Origin: Clostridium uliginosum
Lineage (GTDB): Bacteria > Bacillota > Clostridia > Clostridiales > Clostridiaceae
Reading direction: 5' to 3'
DNA: 64,000 bases
Assembly (NCBI RefSeq): GCF_900112485.1
Contig: NZ_FOMG01000003.1
Span: 62,001-126,000 of the forward strand
Under the pieces are notes generated by a model. It was not told the DNA's origin. It saw only the letters and a list, made by a program, of their open reading frames with translations, and ran no database searches. The position numbers and the translations under genes are program-made. This document shows, one piece after another, positions 42,152-50,797 of the stretch (positions are counted from its first letter, which is position 1; every line of letters begins with the position of its first letter).

Positions 42152-42964
42152 TTATTCTTCAATAAATTTCATCAATTCTTCGTTGAATTTCTCACGCTGA
42201 TCATAGAAAGATCCATGACCACTGCATTTAAATGGTATAAGTTTTGAATTTTTAATATTTTGTTCTTGTATTTGTCCTAGCTCAAAAGGTACAACTTTAT
42301 CATGAACGCCATGGATAATTAAAGTTGGAACATTTATTGCTTCTAGATCAGAAAACAGTACTTCATTTATCCAAGTATTTGCAATGGCTGCAGTTGCCCA
42401 CCCTGCTGCCTGTAAACCTAATTGGAAGAACCAATCTGAGAAGGCTTCAGTTATATGTTGATAGAAAAATATATCGCCGAAACCTTGAAGCATTTTAGGA
42501 CGATCAGTATATGTTCCTTGAATAATTTGTAGAACAGTTTCTTTTTCTAAACCATAAGGGAATTTAGGACGCTTAATAAGACTTGGTGCTGCTGCAGCAA
42601 AAAGAGCGAGCTTTGATACCCCATAGCCTTTATGGCGGGCCATGTATCTAATGGCTATTGCTCCTCCAGTTGAATGTCCTGCAAGTGTAATATCATATAA
42701 ATTTAGTGCATCAATTACATATCTAACATCGTCTGACAACGTATTATAATCGTAGCCATTATAAGGCTTATCTGAATCACCGAATCCTCTTGTATCTATT
42801 CCAATACACCTGTATCCTTTCTTCGAAAGCTGGTCAAATTGATATTCAAACAGCTTATGGCTTCCAGGCCAACCATGTAAAAACAAGATTGTCTTATTGC
42901 CGTCAGGGTTAAGATCCTCTACATAAATTTTCACATTAGGTTCTACTTTAATATAGTAGCTCAT
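42152..42964 (-). CDS. Alpha/beta hydrolase (chloroperoxidase/esterase-like)
   Basis: A 270-residue alpha/beta hydrolase with oxyanion motif LHGWPGS, the nucleophile elbow GHSTGG, the acid in HGVHDKVVP and the histidine in CSGHGSF, complete as a catalytic triad. It resembles the non-heme chloroperoxidase/esterase branch, whose true substrates are usually esters. No signal peptide. TTATTGGAGGTTATAA region gives its ribosome site. Confidence 0.9.
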   Translation of the reverse strand: MSYYIKVEPNVKIYVEDLNPDGNKTILFLHGWPGSHKLFEYQFDQLSKKGYRCIGIDTRGFGDSDKPYNGYDYNTLSDDVRYVIDALNLYDITLAGHSTGGAIAIRYMARHKGYGVSKLALFAAAAPSLIKRPKFPYGLEKETVLQIIQGTYTDRPKMLQGFGDIFFYQHITEAFSDWFFQLGLQAAGWATAAIANTWINEVLFSDLEAINVPTLIIHGVHDKVVPFELGQIQEQNIKNSKLIPFKCSGHGSFYDQREKFNEELMKFIEE

Positions 42965-43034
42965 TTATAACCTCCAATAAAGAAATAACTATATTACTAG
43001 TTTATTTAGCTCATCATAAATTTATGAATGACTG

Positions 43035-43095
43035 AGCTAATTCTTTAGCACGCTTCACAATATGTAACAATATCAACACTATATTAAAACAGAGC
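43035..43095. repeat. Family 1 repeat, right half
   Basis: AGCTAATTCTTTAGCACGCT and ATCAACACTATATTAAAACA, then GAGC. The left arm is absent. Confidence 0.6.
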
Positions 43096-43134
43096 ATTAT
43101 TAATTCATAATGTAAGAATGTTGTAAAAAAATAA

Positions 43135-43571
43135 GGGATTGTCTCAAAATTACCAAGTGAAGTAATAACAAAGAAATAGAAATAACATTTATTAAAGAAG
43201 ACTAGAAAAATTTCGCTAAGGCATATGAAACAAAATAACAAGTCAAAGATGTGATGTATATTTTGAGTCAGACAAGGAAGTAATATTAGCTAATAGTAGA
43301 CTATTAGCTAATATTACTGACGCAGTATCACTCAAAATAGACTAACATACTGACTTGTTATTTTATTGAATATGCCTGAAATTTTCTAACATTTAAAGTT
43401 GTACCCATAAAAGATTGATCCTAATATGCATTAGTACAATCATTTATGGAACAACTTCAAATGAAGAAACTCTAAGCTTATTTTTCAATGCTTCTTCCAC
43501 AAATGTTATTTCTATTTCTTTTTTTGAATATACATCATATCATTAAATGATTTGTATTATGAGACAGCCCC
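43135..43571. repeat. Family 3 repeat, copy C, split by a family 2 element
   Basis: Inverse orientation relative to copies A and B. GGGATTGTCTCAAAATT and ATGAGACAGCCCC are the ends; the body is interrupted at 43220-43376 by a 157-bp family 2 element. Confidence 0.85.
43220..43376. mobile_element. Family 2 MITE, 157 bp, nested in family 3
   Basis: GGCATATGAAACAAAATAAC and AATATGCC ends, flanked by TAA on the left and TGA on the right, at a site that reads a single TAA in the uninterrupted family 3 copies. Confidence 0.85.
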
Positions 43572-43587
43572 TTTTTTAATAATTAGG

Positions 43588-43651
43588 ATTTGTTTTAAAG
43601 CCGTGTTGATATTGTTATATAAAAATATTAACACTCTGTTAAAACATAGTG
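43588..43651. repeat. Family 1 repeat, 64-bp short form
   Basis: GATTTGTTTTAAAGCCGTGT and the complementary TTAACACTCTGTTAAAACAT with little in between. Confidence 0.65.
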
Positions 43652-43781
43652 AATAATTAATATAAAAAAATTAATGTTTTATTAAGATTTATTTTAGATT
43701 TACTTTAGATTTACTTATACATAAAATGATATACTAAAAAATGGATTTAAATAAATTATAAGGTAAAAAAGGGGGAAATTA

Positions 43782-44984
43782 ATGTTGAAGAAAATAATGA
43801 TATGTATTTTAAGCATGCTTTTGATTTTACTGAATATATCAGGGGCGGAAGCTGCAACTAATAACACTATTAAAGTATCACTTGAAAATATAGAAGAAAT
43901 TATGCTTAAGTATAGTCCTGATTTAGAAATCTTAGATAATAATCTTAACAAGGCAGAAGAGGATTATGATGATCTTGTTGATAGAATAAAAGATCTAGAA
44001 GATGATAGGGACAAGCTTGAAGATAAAATCACTGAGTCAAATAACAAAGCAAGTACATCTGATGCAGGAATAAATCCTGGGACAGGAACTACAACAGTAG
44101 GCCCAACATCAAGTCCAACTGATTCAAAAGAACATAAGGATACAGATAATGATAGTTTAGAAGGAATTAAGAAAAAAATAAGTACAGCTAAGGAGGAGAA
44201 AGATAAAGCTAGGTATGATTTAAAAAAGGCTAGAGTTGAGTATGATCAAAAGGTAAAGCAATCAGTATTTAGTGCACAAAAACAATATATAGATTATTTA
44301 GATACTTTATCAAAAAAAGAGACAAAGCAAGCTGATATTAAATCTCAAAACAATCAAAATGAAGTTTATAAGACTAAATATGAAATGGGTTTCATATCAA
44401 AGAAAGAATATGATACTCATGCAAGAGATAATACAGATTTAGATAATGATTCAAAAGAATTAACTAATAAAGAAGAAACAGAACTTAAAAATTTACACTT
44501 AACACTTGGGGTACCACTTAAAACAACAATTATATTTATTAATGATATTAATGCTGATCTTGATAAGATTTCAAAGATTAACTTTCAAAATGATTTGGAT
44601 AAAATGCTTGAAGATAATGTATCAGTTCAGATAAAAGATATTGAACTTGATGAAGCAGAAGATATATCAGATAGTGATTATGATGTTGATAATGCTGAAA
44701 TTTCTTTAAAACAAGAAAAAGAAAAGGTAAAGTTAGATTTTCAAAAACAATATAATAATTTGATGGTTTCATATAATTTAATAAAAAGTAGTAATGAAAA
44801 GTTAAATCAAAAGCAATATGATTTTGGAGTAATGCAAACTAAATATAATTATGGATTTGTATCTAAAAAGCAAACAGAAGATTTAAATCTTGAATTAGAT
44901 AAGCAAATAAAAGACTTTGCTTCTATAAAAAATAATCTTTATGTTAACTATTTACGTTATATACAAATGAAAAGTGGTTATTAA
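43782..44984 (+). CDS. TolC-like coiled-coil exported protein
   Basis: A 400-residue protein with a signal peptide (MICILSMLLILLNISGAEAA) and two long helical halves, each with the TolC-family YxxG pattern (KTKYEMGFISKKEYDTHARD and QTKYNYGFVSKKQTEDLNLE), separated by a low-complexity linker near residue 100. It belongs to the outer membrane efflux protein family as it appears in monoderm clostridia, where there is no outer membrane and the role is open. It starts a four-gene operon with HlyD-like, ATPase and permease genes. Confidence 0.8.
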   Translation: MLKKIMICILSMLLILLNISGAEAATNNTIKVSLENIEEIMLKYSPDLEILDNNLNKAEEDYDDLVDRIKDLEDDRDKLEDKITESNNKASTSDAGINPGTGTTTVGPTSSPTDSKEHKDTDNDSLEGIKKKISTAKEEKDKARYDLKKARVEYDQKVKQSVFSAQKQYIDYLDTLSKKETKQADIKSQNNQNEVYKTKYEMGFISKKEYDTHARDNTDLDNDSKELTNKEETELKNLHLTLGVPLKTTIIFINDINADLDKISKINFQNDLDKMLEDNVSVQIKDIELDEAEDISDSDYDVDNAEISLKQEKEKVKLDFQKQYNNLMVSYNLIKSSNEKLNQKQYDFGVMQTKYNYGFVSKKQTEDLNLELDKQIKDFASIKNNLYVNYLRYIQMKSGY

Positions 44985-45002
44985 GATTGGGGGGATTTTA
45001 AA

Positions 45003-46460
45003 ATGAAAAAACTCTTTACTAAAAAATTGAATACTGAAAAGTTAGAAGATAAAGGATTATCGCCTAAAGGATTGTCAACTAAACGATTTAGGATTAAGTG
45101 GAAGTTGAAGAAAAAACCAACAATTATATTAAGTATAGTGACTGTTGTAGTTTTATTTTTCATAATAAGTAGGATAATGATGCCTAAAGCAAAGCCGGAT
45201 ATTAAATATACAGCTCTTTCAAAAGGAAATATTGTAAACAACATTAATGTTTTAGGACAAGTAAAAAGTGAAAAGTCTACTAATGTATACACAACATTAA
45301 ATAACCAGGTTAAAGAAGTTAATGTAAAAGTTGGAGATGCTGTAAAGGCGGGAGATGTTTTAGCAGTATTAGATACAACAAATTTAAAAAATGAAATTGA
45401 ACAAGCAACTGCAACTACTGATGCAACTGAAGCTAATGCAAAAGTAGAACTTGATAGCAGAAAAAAAGCATATGAAGATGCATTGTATTTAGATAATAAT
45501 GATTTAAATAAAGAAATATCAGACACAAATGCTACTGCAAAGGGAGCAAAACTTAATCTTGATGATAAAGAAAAAGTTTATGAATATAATAAAGTATTAC
45601 TTCAATATGGAGAAATTTCACAACAAGATTTAAATAAAACTAAAATAGATTTTGAAAATGCACAATCAGATTATGATAAGGCAGTGATTTCATTAGAAAA
45701 TGCAAAAGTCAAAATATCTTCAGATTTAAGCACTGCAAAAAATAATTATGAAACAGCAAAGATAAATTATGATAATAAAAGTCAACGTATTGCCCTTGAA
45801 AGTAAGAAAAAGCAGTTAGAAGATTGTCAAATTAAGGCACCCGTTAATGGTATAGTTACTTCTGTAAATGCAGTTGTAGGAAATCCAAGTACGGGATCTT
45901 TGTTTCAAATAGAAGATTTAGAGGATGTAACTGTAACTGTAGATATTAAGGAAATCGATATTTCAAATATTAAAGTTGGGCAAAAAGCAGAAATAAAAAC
46001 AGATGCAACAGAGGATACATCTATAGACGGAGAGGTTTTAAGTGTTGAATCAATAGCTAAGAAAGATAATGTGCCTCAAATACAAGGTCAGGGGGAATCT
46101 CAATCAACAAGCAATAATGTTAATTTTCAGGCTAAAATTAAGATGAAAGATTTAAATGATAAAATTAAGGTTGGAATGAATGCAAGAGTAAATATTATTT
46201 TAAATGAGAAATCTGATATATATACAGTACCACATGAAAGTATAGTACAAGATGGAGATAACAAGAGCATATTTGTCGCAGAAAAACAGGGAGATAAATA
46301 TATTATTAAACAAGTTCCAGTAACTATAGGAATGGAGTCTGATTTTAATGTTGAAATTTCAGGAGAAGGAATTTCAGATGGTATATTTGTAATTAATGAT
46401 CCTTCAAATTATCCAGTTGGAAGTATTGTTGAAATAAGCGGAGGTGAGCCTATTGAGTGA
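45003..46460 (+). CDS. HlyD/MacA-type membrane fusion protein
   Basis: A 485-residue protein: N-terminal basic region and membrane helix (TIILSIVTVVVLFFIIS, residues 38-56), a lipoyl half (NVKVGDAVKAGDVLAVLDTT), a long coiled coil (about residues 125-250), the second lipoyl half (IKAPVNGIVTSVNAVVGNPS) and a beta-barrel with DIKEIDISNIKVGQ. This is the adaptor of MacAB-like exporters. It overlaps the following ATPase gene by 8 bp. Confidence 0.9.
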   Translation: MKKLFTKKLNTEKLEDKGLSPKGLSTKRFRIKWKLKKKPTIILSIVTVVVLFFIISRIMMPKAKPDIKYTALSKGNIVNNINVLGQVKSEKSTNVYTTLNNQVKEVNVKVGDAVKAGDVLAVLDTTNLKNEIEQATATTDATEANAKVELDSRKKAYEDALYLDNNDLNKEISDTNATAKGAKLNLDDKEKVYEYNKVLLQYGEISQQDLNKTKIDFENAQSDYDKAVISLENAKVKISSDLSTAKNNYETAKINYDNKSQRIALESKKKQLEDCQIKAPVNGIVTSVNAVVGNPSTGSLFQIEDLEDVTVTVDIKEIDISNIKVGQKAEIKTDATEDTSIDGEVLSVESIAKKDNVPQIQGQGESQSTSNNVNFQAKIKMKDLNDKIKVGMNARVNIILNEKSDIYTVPHESIVQDGDNKSIFVAEKQGDKYIIKQVPVTIGMESDFNVEISGEGISDGIFVINDPSNYPVGSIVEISGGEPIE

Positions 46461-47190
46461 TAATATAATAGAAATGAGTGATATTATAAAAAGCTTTTAT
46501 ATAGGAACACCTAATCAACTAAATATTTTAAAAAGTATTGATATAAATATAAAAAAGGGAGAATTTTTATCAATTGTTGGAGCATCTGGTTCTGGTAAAA
46601 GTACTCTAATGAATATTATAGGAGCTCTTGATAGACCAACTTCAGGAAAGTATATTTTAGATAACACTGATGTTAATGAAGTATCCGATAATGATTTATC
46701 GGATATACGTAATAAAAAAATAGGATTTGTATTTCAAACTTTTAATTTAATACCTAGAAGCACAGCATTAAAAAATGTAGAATTACCAATGCTTTATGCA
46801 GGACTTAATAGAAAGAAAAGAATAGAACGTGCAGAAAAACTTTTAAAACTTGTTGGAATGGAGGATAGAATGACTCATCGTCCAAATGAATTGTCAGGAG
46901 GACAAAAACAAAGAGTTGCAATTGCTCGCGCACTTGCAAATGAACCAAGCATAATACTTGCAGATGAACCAACAGGAGCACTTGATTCAGAAACGGGAAG
47001 ATTAGTTATGGATTTATTTCATAAGGTACATGAATTAGAAGGTAAAACCATAGTCTTTATAACTCATAATCATGAACTTGCAGAAGAAACAGAAAGAATT
47101 ATAACATTAAAGGATGGAAGAATAGTATCAGAAGAGTGTAATGACAAATACATTAGAAGATTTCCAGATGGTGAAAAAGTATGTTTATAA
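46453..47190 (+). CDS. MacB-type ABC transporter ATP-binding protein
   Basis: A 245-residue ATPase of the LolD/MacB class: Walker A GASGSGKSTLMN, Q-loop FVFQTFNLIPR, signature LSGGQKQRVAIARALANEP and Walker B IILADEPTGALDS. I place the start at TTG 46453, 6 nt after GGAGGTGAG, overlapping the preceding stop. It overlaps the permease gene by 10 bp, so the proteins are made together. Confidence 0.93.
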   Translation: MSDNIIEMSDIIKSFYIGTPNQLNILKSIDINIKKGEFLSIVGASGSGKSTLMNIIGALDRPTSGKYILDNTDVNEVSDNDLSDIRNKKIGFVFQTFNLIPRSTALKNVELPMLYAGLNRKKRIERAEKLLKLVGMEDRMTHRPNELSGGQKQRVAIARALANEPSIILADEPTGALDSETGRLVMDLFHKVHELEGKTIVFITHNHELAEETERIITLKDGRIVSEECNDKYIRRFPDGEKVCL

Positions 47191-48455
47191 AAGAAAATAT
47201 ATTGCTTGCAATAGCAGGTATAAAGTCAAATAAAATGCGTTCTTTATTAACTATGCTTGGAATTATAATAGGTATTTCATCTGTTATAGCAATTGTTTCT
47301 ATTGGAAGTGCAATAACCTCTTCAGTAACAAAAACCATGGGTGAAATGGGTGCTAGTAATATTGAAATAGGAATAACGGAAAAAACAGAAGATGGACAAG
47401 GAAATATGTATAGTCGATCAACTAAAAAACCAGAAGATAATGACCTTATTTCGACTGAACAAATAAATTCACTTAAGGAAACATTTAGTGATAGAGTTAG
47501 TAATATAGCTTTAACAGAGAGGAAAGAACAAGGTAAAATAAAGGATGGATATTTATATGCTAATGTAAGTATTACAGGCGTAAATGATGGATATAAAGAT
47601 GTCAGGAATGTTAAGATGATTAATGGAAGATTCATTTCAGATAAAGATCTTAAAGGAAGTAGAAAAAGTGCTGTCGTTTCAGATAAGCTTGTTGCCAATA
47701 TGTTTAAGGGCGTGGGTGACCCATTAGGTAAAGAAATTAAATTCTATGCTCAAGATACTGTTGAAACATATGTTATTGTAGGTATATACAAATATGAAGC
47801 TTCTCCATTTGGAGGTGATGGTGGAATGACATCATCAGAAAAAGATAGACAAACCAATCTGTATATTCCTGTAACTACAGCTAAAGCATCACAAAAAAAT
47901 AAGAACTATTCATATTTAACAGTGAAACCAAATAATAATGTTGATTCAGAGAAACTTGTAAAAGATATGGAAAAATATCTAGAAAAATTATATAAAAATA
48001 ATAAAAATTGGACAACATATGTTTATAGTGCTAAAAGTGAAGTTGAGTCTTTTACATCAGCACTCCAAATGATATCTTTAGCTATATCTGTAATTGCAGC
48101 TATATCATTACTTGTAGGAGGAATTGGAGTAATGAATATAATGCTTGTATCTGTTACAGAAAGAACAAGAGAAATAGGAACAAGAAAAGCTCTTGGAGCT
48201 AAAAGCAGTTATATAAAAATGCAGTTTATAACAGAATCAATTATAATATGTGCAATTGGTGGAATTATAGGGATAACATTAGGAATAGGATTTGGTGTAA
48301 TTGCCTGTATCCTATTAAAGGCACCAATAGCAATATCAATAAGTACAATTTTAATAAGTTTCACATTCTCAATGGCGATTGGTGTGTTCTTTGGATATTA
48401 TCCAGCTAAAAAAGCAGCAAGTCTTGACCCAATTGAAGCTTTGAGATATGAATAG
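47181..48455 (+). CDS. MacB-type ABC permease
   Basis: A 424-residue permease: first helix at residues 20-45 (LLTMLGIIIGISSVIAIVSI), a large extracytoplasmic MacB_PCD domain, and three C-terminal helices in the FtsX-like domain (LLVGGIGVMNIMLVSVTERT, REIGTRKALGAK). Works with the ATPase and the HlyD-like protein to move peptides or drugs outward by a mechanotransmission mechanism. Last gene of the operon. Confidence 0.93.
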   Translation: MFIKENILLAIAGIKSNKMRSLLTMLGIIIGISSVIAIVSIGSAITSSVTKTMGEMGASNIEIGITEKTEDGQGNMYSRSTKKPEDNDLISTEQINSLKETFSDRVSNIALTERKEQGKIKDGYLYANVSITGVNDGYKDVRNVKMINGRFISDKDLKGSRKSAVVSDKLVANMFKGVGDPLGKEIKFYAQDTVETYVIVGIYKYEASPFGGDGGMTSSEKDRQTNLYIPVTTAKASQKNKNYSYLTVKPNNNVDSEKLVKDMEKYLEKLYKNNKNWTTYVYSAKSEVESFTSALQMISLAISVIAAISLLVGGIGVMNIMLVSVTERTREIGTRKALGAKSSYIKMQFITESIIICAIGGIIGITLGIGFGVIACILLKAPIAISISTILISFTFSMAIGVFFGYYPAKKAASLDPIEALRYE

Positions 48456-48528
48456 GAAGAATTAATAAGTATTAATAGACTATCAATATAAACGGTAGTC
48501 TATTTTTTATACTTAAAATTATGGTTTT

Positions 48529-48813
48529 GCTTTAAAAGCGTGTTGATATTGTTATATAAAGTTCATGGACGGTGAAATTTACTTTAAGAACTCTAAAATG
48601 AATATTAGTCCTATTAATGCATGCTCCCAATCACAGATTGTGACAAGCAATTAATAGGACTAATATTCAATGAAACTCGACTCACATTCGTTCGCTGAGT
48701 AAGTTCGAGGAACCAAATATAAAATTTGGACTCTCACTTAAGAGTTCTAAAAAGCAAATTTTAATGCCAGTTCGCTCTTATATAACAATATCAACACTTT
48801 TCTAAAACATAGC
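48529..48813. repeat. Family 1 repeat, 285 bp, with family 4 insert
   Basis: Ends GCTTTAAAAGCGTGTTGATA and TCAACACTTTTCTAAAACAT, then AGC. Apart from the family 4 insertion at 48672-48740 it matches the copy at 560-781. Confidence 0.8.
48672..48740 (+). repeat. Family 4 double-hairpin element
   Basis: GAAACTCGACTCACATTCG, then CTGAGTAAGTTCGAG (first hairpin) and CCAAATATAAAATTTGG (second hairpin), ending CTCACTT. The empty counterpart is at about 695-705. Confidence 0.75.
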
Positions 48814-48846
48814 GAAAATTATTAATTATATAAATAAGAGATACCA

Positions 48847-48896
48847 AAACAAGTATTGGCATATTCTTTGGGAATAATAGCAAATACTTGTTTTTG
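48847..48896. terminator. Hairpin with T-run
   Basis: AAAACAAGTATT pairs with AATACTTGTTTTTG after the family 1 element. Confidence 0.5.
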
Positions 48897-48906
48897 CGTT
48901 GAATAG

Positions 48907-48989
48907 ATTATATAAAGCTAAACAAAGTTTAGATATGGCACAAAAATCTTATGATATTTCAAACAGTAAAAGTATACCAGTATTATAGA
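48907..48989 (+). pseudogene. TolC-like gene C-terminal remnant
   Basis: The frame reads RLYKAKQSLDMAQKSYDISN then SKSIPVL before a stop. It looks like the final coiled coil of a TolC-family protein, as in 43782 and 53079, left between the two export operons. Confidence 0.45.
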
Positions 48990-49037
48990 AAGTATTTTCC
49001 ATATAAAAGTTTTATATGAATAAATGGACTAATATTC

Positions 49038-49094
49038 TTGAATATATTTATAAATTATTGTATAATACGCAATGTTAGTACACGAACAATACGT
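49038..49094 (+). promoter_or_regulatory. Promoter with dyad, candidate MarR operator
   Basis: TTGAAT (49038-49043), 17 bp, TATAAT (49061-49066). Directly after the -10 box ACGCAATGTT (49067-49076) and AACAATACGT (49085-49094) form a 10-bp dyad with 8 matches. Located ahead of the efflux operon that ends with a marR gene. Confidence 0.55.
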
Positions 49095-49124
49095 ATAAAA
49101 ACAATTAACATAAGGAGGAATAAT

Positions 49125-50108
49125 ATGAAAAAAATTACTTTAGTTTGTTTAATTGCAGCAATGATTTTAAGTGGTTGTAGCGTTACAAACAGCACAAGTG
49201 TAGATAGTAATTTACAGACTACTGAAAATACTCAGCAAAACACTAAAAATCAATACATAATGGCTGGAAAAATTGCAGCAAATGATGAGGCAAATATAGC
49301 TTCAAAGATTTCAGCAAGAGTTTCTGAAGTATCAGTTAATATTGGCTCAAATGTAAATAAGGGAGATACTATTATTAAATTAGATACACAGGATTTACAG
49401 GCACAGGTGAACCAAGCACAAGCAGCAGTAAATACTGCTAAAGCAAGCTTAGTTAATGCTACTAATGGTACGCGTCCTGAACAGATAGCACAAGCACAAG
49501 CAGCTCTAGATAATGCAACTGAAAGTTATGAAGTTACTAAAAAGAATTATGAACGTACAAAAACTCTAGTTGAAGCCGAAGCAAATACGCAACAGCAACT
49601 TGAGTCTGCAGAGCAACAACTTGTTGCTACAGAGGCACAACAGAAATCAGCGCAAGAACAGTTAAATATGTTGAAAAATGGTGCAACAGAAACTAGTATA
49701 GATGTTTACAAAGCTCAGGTAGAACAAGCTGAAGCAGCTTTAAAGACTGCACAAACAGCTTTAAGTAATGGAACTATTACAGCACCAATTTCAGGTGTAG
49801 TAAATGCTAAAAATATTAATATAGGCGAAATGGCATCACCAAGTGCAACTCTTGTTTCAATCTCTAATTCTAGCACTTTATTTGTAAATGCTTATGCACC
49901 ATCAGATATTATAAGTGAGCTAAAAGAAGGACAAGACGTAGCTGTTAAAGTATCTGAAGTACCAGATACAGTATTTGAAGGAAAAATAGCTGTTATAAAT
50001 TCAAAATTAAATTCTCAAAGTAGAAATATTTTAGTTAAGGTAACTTTATCAGATCCCAATGCCCAATTGAAACCTGGTATGTTTGCAGAAGTTGGACTAA
50101 AGGAATAA
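49125..50108 (+). CDS. HlyD-type adaptor lipoprotein
   Basis: A 327-residue protein. ATG 49125 follows AAGGAGG; the start gives a lipoprotein signal with lipobox LSGC at residue 17. Then come the first lipoyl half (VSEVSVNIGSNVNKGDTIIK), an alanine/glutamine-rich coiled coil (residues 95-200) and the second half (ITAPISGVVNAKNINIGEMA). It is the first gene of the EmrAB-like operon. A longer frame from 49038 lacks support. Confidence 0.9.
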   Translation: MKKITLVCLIAAMILSGCSVTNSTSVDSNLQTTENTQQNTKNQYIMAGKIAANDEANIASKISARVSEVSVNIGSNVNKGDTIIKLDTQDLQAQVNQAQAAVNTAKASLVNATNGTRPEQIAQAQAALDNATESYEVTKKNYERTKTLVEAEANTQQQLESAEQQLVATEAQQKSAQEQLNMLKNGATETSIDVYKAQVEQAEAALKTAQTALSNGTITAPISGVVNAKNINIGEMASPSATLVSISNSSTLFVNAYAPSDIISELKEGQDVAVKVSEVPDTVFEGKIAVINSKLNSQSRNILVKVTLSDPNAQLKPGMFAEVGLKE

Positions 50109-50134
50109 AAAATAAGGAAAGAGGTGACTTTAAT

Positions 50135-50785
50135 ATGAATGGAAAACGTAAAATATTAATTATTGGAATTTTAATTACAATTGCAGTAGCATTAGGGGGA
50201 ATAGTATTTTATTATTGGTATGAGAATACTTATTATGTTTCAACTGATGATGCAAGGGTTAGTGCAGATTTAGTTAATGTAACTCCACAAATTTCAGGAA
50301 AATTATTAGAGCTCAATGTAGAGGACGGCGATGTAGTTACAAAAAATCAAATATTAGCTCGTCAAGAAATGAATAATCTTCCTGATTCAAGTATAGATCA
50401 ATCCTTAGTAAGGGCACCTATTAATGGTATAGTTGTCAAGAAACAAGGAACAATAGGGGAACTTTGGTCAACAGGTCAAACTTTAGTGACTTTAATAGAT
50501 CCTAATAAACTTTACATAACCGCTAATATAGAAGAAACAAAACTTGGAAAGATAAGAGCTAATGAAACAGTTGATATCACTATAGATCAATATGATTCAC
50601 AAAAGTTTACTGGAAAAATTAAATCAATAGGAGAAGTAACCAATTCTGCTTTATCATTGTTACCATCAACTAGTGGTACATTTACAAAAGTAGTTCAAAG
50701 AATACCTATAAAAATTGAACTTGATCATTTTGACAATAAGATGCTTCCAGGAACCAATGCTGTTATTAAGATTCATGTTAAGTAA
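50135..50785 (+). CDS. Short EmrA/HlyD-type adaptor
   Basis: A 216-residue protein with an N-terminal membrane helix (ILIIGILITIAVALGGIVFY), STDDARVSADLVNVTPQISG as in EmrA, and RAPINGIVVKKQGTIGELWS. The coiled-coil hairpin that EmrA normally has between the lipoyl halves is absent. It probably pairs with the MFS pump encoded 10 bp downstream. Ribosome site AAAGAGGTGA. Confidence 0.88.
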   Translation: MNGKRKILIIGILITIAVALGGIVFYYWYENTYYVSTDDARVSADLVNVTPQISGKLLELNVEDGDVVTKNQILARQEMNNLPDSSIDQSLVRAPINGIVVKKQGTIGELWSTGQTLVTLIDPNKLYITANIEETKLGKIRANETVDITIDQYDSQKFTGKIKSIGEVTNSALSLLPSTSGTFTKVVQRIPIKIELDHFDNKMLPGTNAVIKIHVK

Positions 50786-50797
50786 TGAGGTGGTATG

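Noticed and set aside
48672-48740. Family 4 as a tRNA or T-box fragment because of its GTTCGA motif
   Set aside because: No acceptor stem, anticodon arm or T-box sequence is present; the motif lies in a simple hairpin.
49038-49124. N-terminal extension of the HlyD-type lipoprotein
   Set aside because: The extra codons cover the promoter and dyad; ATG 49125 has a strong ribosome site and gives a proper lipoprotein signal.
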